Shown here piece by piece: positions 59,987 through 64,000 of a stretch of 64,000 bases of DNA (its first letter is position 1; every line of letters starts with the position of its first letter). The notes beneath the pieces are model-generated. The model made no database searches. It was not told the origin of the DNA and was given only the letters and a program-made list of their open reading frames with translations. The DNA is from Sphingobium sp. 15-1. Its GTDB lineage: Bacteria; Pseudomonadota; Alphaproteobacteria; Sphingomonadales; Sphingomonadaceae. The position numbers and the translations under genes were made by a program. The stretch spans positions 3,266,001-3,330,000 of the forward strand of contig NZ_JABXJG010000001.1 of NCBI RefSeq assembly GCF_013375535.1, read 5' to 3'.

Positions 59987-61474
59987 CTAATTGGTGCTCC
60001 GGAACAGATGGTTCAATGGGTGTCGTGCCCGTGGCGAGGCCATGAAGCCGGTCAGCCGCCGCGCCACCAGCGACCAGCGCACCGGCGCGCCCAGGGCGAT
60101 ATAGCCGTTATGCGCCTGCATCAGCGCCTCGGCCTGCGCCACCCGCGCCATGCGTTCCTCCAGGCTGCTGGCCAGGCTCGCCGCCTGCAATTGGGCGTCG
60201 GCCTGCGCCGAACAATGCACTTTGCGGGCGCAGCCGATCCGCCCCAGATACCAGAGCGCGCTGTCATAGGCCGCAACCTCGTCGACCAGCCGCAGATCGG
60301 CGTCCGCCTCCATGTCGACCCGCTCGACCGCCAGCCCGATCATGCCCAGGTCATGCCGCACCAGCCCGAACAGCAGCGTCGCGCCCGGCCCCTTGGGCAA
60401 GGCCACGCGCAGCACCGGCGGATCGCCATATTCGCTGCGCCAGCGTTTCATGACCGCCTGCCCCTGCGCCCAGCGATCCTCCTGCGACAGCCCCGTCCAG
60501 TCCGGCGCGGCGGGCGGCACCGGCAGGTCGAGCTGCCCCGGTACGATCTGCTCGGTCGTGGCCCAGCCGCCGACCGGGAACATCGCCGGAAGCTGGCTGC
60601 GGTCGATCGCCATGTTGATCGCCCGCCGCACGCCATCGTCGTCCAGCAGCTTGCCTGTACCAGTCACCGCCAGCCCTAGCAGCCCCTGCACCGGGTCGAT
60701 CCGCACCGCGTCGCGATCGACCCCGGCGGGCACCAGCAGCGGCAGGTCGGCAAAGCGCCCGCCCAGCACCAGCGCGGATTTTCCTTGCTGGAAGCGGGTG
60801 ATGGCCAGCGCCGCCCGCTCCGCCCGGACAATGCGGGTCTGCCAGGCGGGCACCGGCAATTCGTCGCCGGACTCGTTCGTCGCCCGCTCGACCGGCGTCA
60901 GGAACAGCGCCTTGCCGCGCTGGGCGCGCCGATAGGGCCCGGTCCCGCCGTCACGCGTCAGGATCGCCATCTGCGGCTGGGCCAGCATCTGCAGCACATA
61001 GGGGCGCGGCGCGGCGAGCCGGATCTCGATCACCTCGCCGGTCATCGCCACGACATCCCGCACCGCGTCCAGCGGCCCGGCCGGGTCCAGCCGCCGCAGC
61101 GCCTCTATCCGCGCCATCAGCAGCCGCCCGACATCCTTCGCCGTGACTCTGGTCCCATCCGGCCAGAAGGCGCGGCGCAGGCGGAAGATATAGCTGCGCC
61201 CGTCATCCTCGACGATCCAGCGCTGCGCGAGGGCCGGCAATATCTCCCCGCTGGCGTCGAACGCCACCAGCCCCTGGGCGGTGGTTTCCAGAAACAGTTT
61301 CGCTCCCGGATCGGGCAGATTTTCCAGCGGCTTGGCGAAATCGGCGGGCGCGCCGACGACGCTGACCGTCACCGTCCCGCTGCCTTCGTCCGAACAGCCG
61401 GTCAGCATCGCCGCCATGAGGGCGGCGCCGATGGTGAGGCAGGCAAGGGGCAGGCGAGGGCGGCCGGAAATCAT
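59987..61474 (-). CDS. Peptide/nickel-type ABC substrate-binding lipoprotein
   Basis: Lipoprotein of 495 residues of the SBP_bac_5 group. The signal peptide ends in the lipobox MLTGC. Core segments: GLVAFDASGEILPALAQRWIVEDDGRSYIFRLRRAFWPDGTRVTAKDVGRLLMARIEAL and VRRAINMAIDRSQL. It may bind peptides or another solute, but no permease or ATPase lies in the window. Start ATG 61474 begins the signal peptide; a TTG at 61513 is in frame. DUF4112 is downstream. Confidence 0.87.
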   Translation of the reverse strand: MISGRPRLPLACLTIGAALMAAMLTGCSDEGSGTVTVSVVGAPADFAKPLENLPDPGAKLFLETTAQGLVAFDASGEILPALAQRWIVEDDGRSYIFRLRRAFWPDGTRVTAKDVGRLLMARIEALRRLDPAGPLDAVRDVVAMTGEVIEIRLAAPRPYVLQMLAQPQMAILTRDGGTGPYRRAQRGKALFLTPVERATNESGDELPVPAWQTRIVRAERAALAITRFQQGKSALVLGGRFADLPLLVPAGVDRDAVRIDPVQGLLGLAVTGTGKLLDDDGVRRAINMAIDRSQLPAMFPVGGWATTEQIVPGQLDLPVPPAAPDWTGLSQEDRWAQGQAVMKRWRSEYGDPPVLRVALPKGPGATLLFGLVRHDLGMIGLAVERVDMEADADLRLVDEVAAYDSALWYLGRIGCARKVHCSAQADAQLQAASLASSLEERMARVAQAEALMQAHNGYIALGAPVRWSLVARRLTGFMASPRARHPLNHLFRSTN

Positions 61475-61669
61475 GTCCGGACAAGGCTTAACCTGCAACC
61501 GCGCCCGCGCCAACCATCATGGCAACGCTTTTGCGCGCCTGAAGAGGTCGCGCAGTCACCGCTCAATGCGTGATAAGACTCTCTTAACATCTGTCCCATA
61601 GCGGTACGATATTGCGTTAACCATGACTCTGCATTGGCTGGCCGCGCCTCCGCGCCTATACCTTTCGAT

Positions 61670-62608
61670 ATGCGCCTCTTCTCGACCATCCTGCTCCTGT
61701 CCGCCGCCGTGGCGGCAACCGCGCTGGCGCAGGGCGTCGCCTCGCCCTTCACCGTGGCCGAAAGCGGGCGCAGCTATGCGACGCTCAGCGATGCGATCAA
61801 GGCGATCGGCAACGGCCGCGGCACCGTGCTGGTGGCGCCGGGCAGCTATGCCCAATGCGCGGTGCAGCAGGGCGGCGACCTCACCATTCGCGCGCAAAGG
61901 CCCGGCACCGCGATCCTGGACGGCGTGGCCTGCGAGCAGAAGGCGGCGCTGGTCCTGCGCGGCCGGTCCAGCAGGATCGACGGTCTCGTCTTCCAGAATC
62001 TGCGCGTGCCCGACGGCAATGGCGCGGGCATCCGGCTGGAAAGCGGCGACCTGACCGTCAGCAACAGCCTGTTTCGCAACAGCGAAGAGGGGATTCTGAC
62101 GGGCGACGCCCCCGGCAACGCCGTCAGCATCGACAAATCGACCTTCCGCCATCTGGGCCGCTGCGACCGCGACCTAGCCTGTGCGCACGGCATTTATGTG
62201 GGGCGCTATGGCAGCCTGACTGTCACCCGGTCCCGCTTCGACCAGGGCGATGGCGGCCATTATCTGAAGACCCGCACGCCCCGCGTCGCCATCACCGACA
62301 ACAGCTTCGACGACAGCGCGGGGCGGCTCACCAACTATATGATCGACCTGTCCAACGGGGCCAGCGGCACGATCAGCGGCAATGAAATGGTGCAGGGCCG
62401 GGACAAGGACAATTACAGCGCCTTCATCACCGTCGCGCCGGAGGGGCGGGAACAGGACAGCGCGAACCTCTCGATCGCGAACAACAGCGCCTCCTTCGTG
62501 CCGGGGCTCCAGCGCAGCAGCAGCTTCGTCGCCAATTTCACCGATGACGCGGTGAAGATCGGGGCGAACAAGTTGGCAAGCGGGATCAAGATGATGGATC
62601 GCCGCTGA
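61670..62608 (+). CDS. Right-handed parallel beta-helix protein
   Basis: Exported protein of 312 residues: signal peptide (1 to about 20, cleaved after ALA), then a right-handed beta-helix (about 45-290) with repeated short strands (LTIRAQRPGTAIL, IRLESGDLTVSNSLFRNS, LTVTRSRFDQGDG, VAITDNSFDDSAG). Such folds occur in polysaccharide lyases and surface proteins; no catalytic residues can be picked. It is divergent from the SBP gene. Start ATG 61670 gives the signal peptide. Confidence 0.85.
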   Translation: MRLFSTILLLSAAVAATALAQGVASPFTVAESGRSYATLSDAIKAIGNGRGTVLVAPGSYAQCAVQQGGDLTIRAQRPGTAILDGVACEQKAALVLRGRSSRIDGLVFQNLRVPDGNGAGIRLESGDLTVSNSLFRNSEEGILTGDAPGNAVSIDKSTFRHLGRCDRDLACAHGIYVGRYGSLTVTRSRFDQGDGGHYLKTRTPRVAITDNSFDDSAGRLTNYMIDLSNGASGTISGNEMVQGRDKDNYSAFITVAPEGREQDSANLSIANNSASFVPGLQRSSSFVANFTDDAVKIGANKLASGIKMMDRR

Positions 62609-62642
62609 CGGTTCTGGCCGGGGAGCCGGCTATCAAGTGATA

Positions 62643-62729
62643 CGTGCTCCTGCGCAGGCAGGAGCCCAGTCCCGCCCTCAGCATGTCGTCGCAACGCTCG
62701 AACTGGGCTCCTGCCTGCGCAGGAGCACG
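62643..62729. repeat. Family A facing palindrome pair
   Basis: Left arm 62643-62672, right arm 62700-62729, with CTCCTGCGCAGGCAGGAG stems. Between the beta-helix gene and the next small gene in the same direction. Confidence 0.9.
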
Positions 62730-62815
62730 GCGCACTTCAAGACAAGCAGACGGTCTGCCTTCCATCCCAACGCATCCCGCTTGCGCTATCCCGCCATGCC
62801 GCCGATAATCGCCCC

Positions 62816-63019
62816 ATGCGCACCACCTATAATTCGGCCACCGTTCGCCTATACCATCTCAGCGACGCCGATGGCGGCGGCGCGGCGACTACGCTGTTCT
62901 ACGGCCCTTTGAGCGAAGCCCTCCACCTCGCGGAGCAACAGCCGCAGGATGTGCAGGACGGCCTCTTTCTCGCCACCGACAATGATGTCGTGGCTTATCT
63001 CGATCTTATAGAAGCTTAG
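62816..63019 (+). CDS. Unknown 67-residue protein
   Basis: Small soluble protein of 67 residues with no signal peptide. The sequence (RLYHLSDADGGGAATTLFYGPLSEALHLAEQQ... FLATDNDVVAYLDLIEA) is acidic at the end and has the composition of a real gene. It resembles short uncharacterised sphingomonad proteins, but I recognise no family. The nearest start is ATG 62816, after a weak ribosome site. Confidence 0.65.
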   Translation: MRTTYNSATVRLYHLSDADGGGAATTLFYGPLSEALHLAEQQPQDVQDGLFLATDNDVVAYLDLIEA

Positions 63020-63136
63020 CTTTTTCTCCGCCGCCGACCGGCACGTTGCCGGAACAAAGCGGCTCAACGCTGGTTGATCCCACGCAGGCGGCGGGCGTCG
63101 ATGCGGCTTTCCAAGGGCCGCGAGGAGAGAGATGTC

Positions 63137-63745
63137 ATGGTCACTCTGACCCCGCTGGAAGTCGGTTTGGCGCTTCTGGCCGTTATTCTGGTCGCGGCGA
63201 TCGCCGTCATGATCGTCGCCAACCGCCGCCGCGCCAATCTGCGCGCCAGGTTCGGCCCGGAATATGGCCGCACCGTCGAAATGACTGGCAGCCCGCGCAA
63301 GGCCGAGGCGGAACTGCACGAGCGCGAAAAGCGCGTCGCCGCCTTCACCATCCGTCCCCTTTCGCCGCAGCAGGCCGATGCCTTCACCGATGCCTGGGTT
63401 CGGGTTCAGGCGCAGTTCGTCGACGATCCCCAGGGGGCGGTGTCGCGGGCAGACGTGCTGTTGACCGAAGTGATGGAAGTGCGCGGCTATCCTATCGCGG
63501 ACTTCGAGCAGCGCTCCGCCGATCTGTCGGTGGACCATCCCGAGGTGGTGCAGAATTACCGCTCCGCCCATGACATCGCCGTGCGCCATGCGCGGGGCGA
63601 AGCCGATACGGAAGACCTTCGTCGCGCCATGATCCATTATCGCGCCCTGTTCGACGATCTGGTCCATGAGCCGGTCGACCATCGCATGGCGCCTTCCGTG
63701 TCGCGGTTGCGGCAGGATGATCTGCGCGGACCTGATCTGCGCTAG
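63137..63745 (+). CDS. Unknown single-pass membrane protein
   Basis: Protein of 202 residues: an N-terminal membrane helix (about 8-30, VGLALLAVILVAAIAVMIVA), a basic stop (NRRRANLRARFGPEYGR), then a cytosolic-type helical domain (about 50-185) rich in Glu, Arg and Asp, with FGPEYGRTVEMTGSPRKAEAEL and PLSPQQADAFTDAWVRVQAQFVDDPQGAV. No function known. ATG 63137 has GAGAGAGA upstream. Its stop codon lies in the first bases of a repeat (63743). Confidence 0.8.
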   Translation: MVTLTPLEVGLALLAVILVAAIAVMIVANRRRANLRARFGPEYGRTVEMTGSPRKAEAELHEREKRVAAFTIRPLSPQQADAFTDAWVRVQAQFVDDPQGAVSRADVLLTEVMEVRGYPIADFEQRSADLSVDHPEVVQNYRSAHDIAVRHARGEADTEDLRRAMIHYRALFDDLVHEPVDHRMAPSVSRLRQDDLRGPDLR

Positions 63746-63792
63746 AGCATCGTGCGCAAAAGTGGGAACCGGTTTTGCGCTTAAAACGATGC
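63743..63792. repeat. Nested inverted repeat, alphaproteobacterial type
   Basis: GCATCGT (63747-63753) pairs with ACGATGC (63786-63792), and inside it GCGCAAAA (63754-63761) with TTTTGCGC (63773-63780). The centre GTGGGAACCGG resembles a repeat seen often in alphaproteobacterial genomes; the family name is not known to me. Confidence 0.75.
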
Positions 63793-63804
63793 GACAACAA
63801 AGAA

Positions 63805-63848
63805 CTAGAGCGCGCGGCTTGCGTCCGATTTAGCGCAGCGCGCTCTAG
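63805..63848. repeat. Perfect 11-bp inverted repeat
   Basis: CTAGAGCGCGC (63805-63815) pairs with GCGCGCTCTAG (63838-63848) around a 22-nt loop. It directly follows the nested repeat. Confidence 0.8.
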
Positions 63849-63907
63849 ATATGTGGGGGTTCAGCCCATGGCGGGCTGAACGACCCAAGGGCTAAAAAGG
63901 GGCGGAC

Positions 63908-63932
63908 GGGTCCGGCGCAGGCCGCCGGACCC
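63908..63932 (-). terminator. Probable terminator of the minus-strand end gene
   Basis: GGGTCCGGCG (63908-63917) pairs with CGCCGGACCC (63923-63932) around a 5-nt loop. On the minus strand a run of five T follows after 9 further bases. It lies 21 bases after the stop of the partial gene. Confidence 0.55.
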
Positions 63933-63953
63933 GCCATGAATATATCCCGCGAA

Positions 63954-64000
63954 TCAGCCGTCAGCGAAACCGAACGGCGCATGGGTGCGCCGGAAATCCT
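63954..64000 (-). CDS. C-terminal end of an unknown gene
   Basis: The last 14 codons of a minus-strand reading frame, ending RRTHAPFGFADG and TGA at 63956-63954; the rest lies beyond the window. Codon use fits the genome, and a hairpin follows downstream, so it is probably a real gene end. Too short to name. Confidence 0.45.
   Translation of the reverse strand, partial: DFRRTHAPFGFADG

Noticed and set aside
3559..62729. Repeated hairpins as a CRISPR array
   Set aside because: The repeats are scattered in pairs between genes, are palindromic, have no regular spacers and no cas genes are near.

Overview
The window is GC-rich chromosomal DNA. Codon use, gene families and gene order point to an alphaproteobacterium of the family Sphingomonadaceae, probably Sphingobium or a close relative. 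The basis is TonB-dependent receptors, DUF2141 and DUF4112 proteins, a NodT-EmrA-EmrB efflux operon, the argH-lptM-lysA order and the rsmI-yraN-gshB order. The genus is inferred, not proven. I see no rRNA, tRNA, CRISPR array, insertion sequence or prophage. Almost all the sequence is intact, tightly packed chromosomal genes.

Layout. 1-16.5 kb is housekeeping: two GNAT acetyltransferases, a five-gene operon yggT-DUF167-folD-NTF2-marC joined by 4-bp overlaps, an OmpA lipoprotein, a CorC-type protein, a membrane cytochrome c, pheA, a CnoX-like thioredoxin/TPR protein with a LON-domain protein and a Trm112 protein missed by long-ORF searches, ctpA, dsbB-coq7 and two tandem paralogous cysteine proteins. 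16.5-26 kb has an exported RidA protein, a large TonB receptor, a TlpA lipoprotein divergent from argH-lptM-lysA, a siroheme-synthase-like protein, a CorA/ZntB transporter and a response regulator. 26-31 kb is a TetR-controlled tripartite efflux operon, followed by an ABC-F ATPase.

32.8-43.4 kb is a self-contained nitrate assimilation region: nasT, nasS, the nitrate transporter narK, nirB, nirD, nitrate reductase nasA, siroheme methyltransferase cobA and, on the other strand, mobA. narK and nirB each have a leader with a promoter, hexaloop hairpins and a strong intrinsic terminator just before the gene. This is the layout expected for antitermination by the ANTAR protein NasT under control of the nitrate/nitrite sensor NasS. 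The nirB leader is the clearest and is the most interesting regulatory element here.

43.4-49.4 kb has a serine/threonine dehydratase, then a cobalamin riboswitch ahead of btuB, with btuF and btuCD. 49.5-53.7 kb has an LpoA-like lipoprotein divergent from rsmI-yraN-gshB-dedA. 53.8-59.4 kb has xerC, an MBL-fold hydrolase, nadA, an ArsR-SRPBCC pair with a clear operator, nadC and a T2 ribonuclease. The end has a DUF4112 protein, an oligopeptide-type binding lipoprotein, a beta-helix protein, two unknown small proteins and the last codons of a minus-strand gene.

A second theme is repeats. At least six unrelated families of short palindromes occur as facing pairs, at sixteen intergenic sites. They mark nine of the eleven junctions between convergent complete genes. 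One family has a variant carrying a 25-nt insertion, found at three loci.
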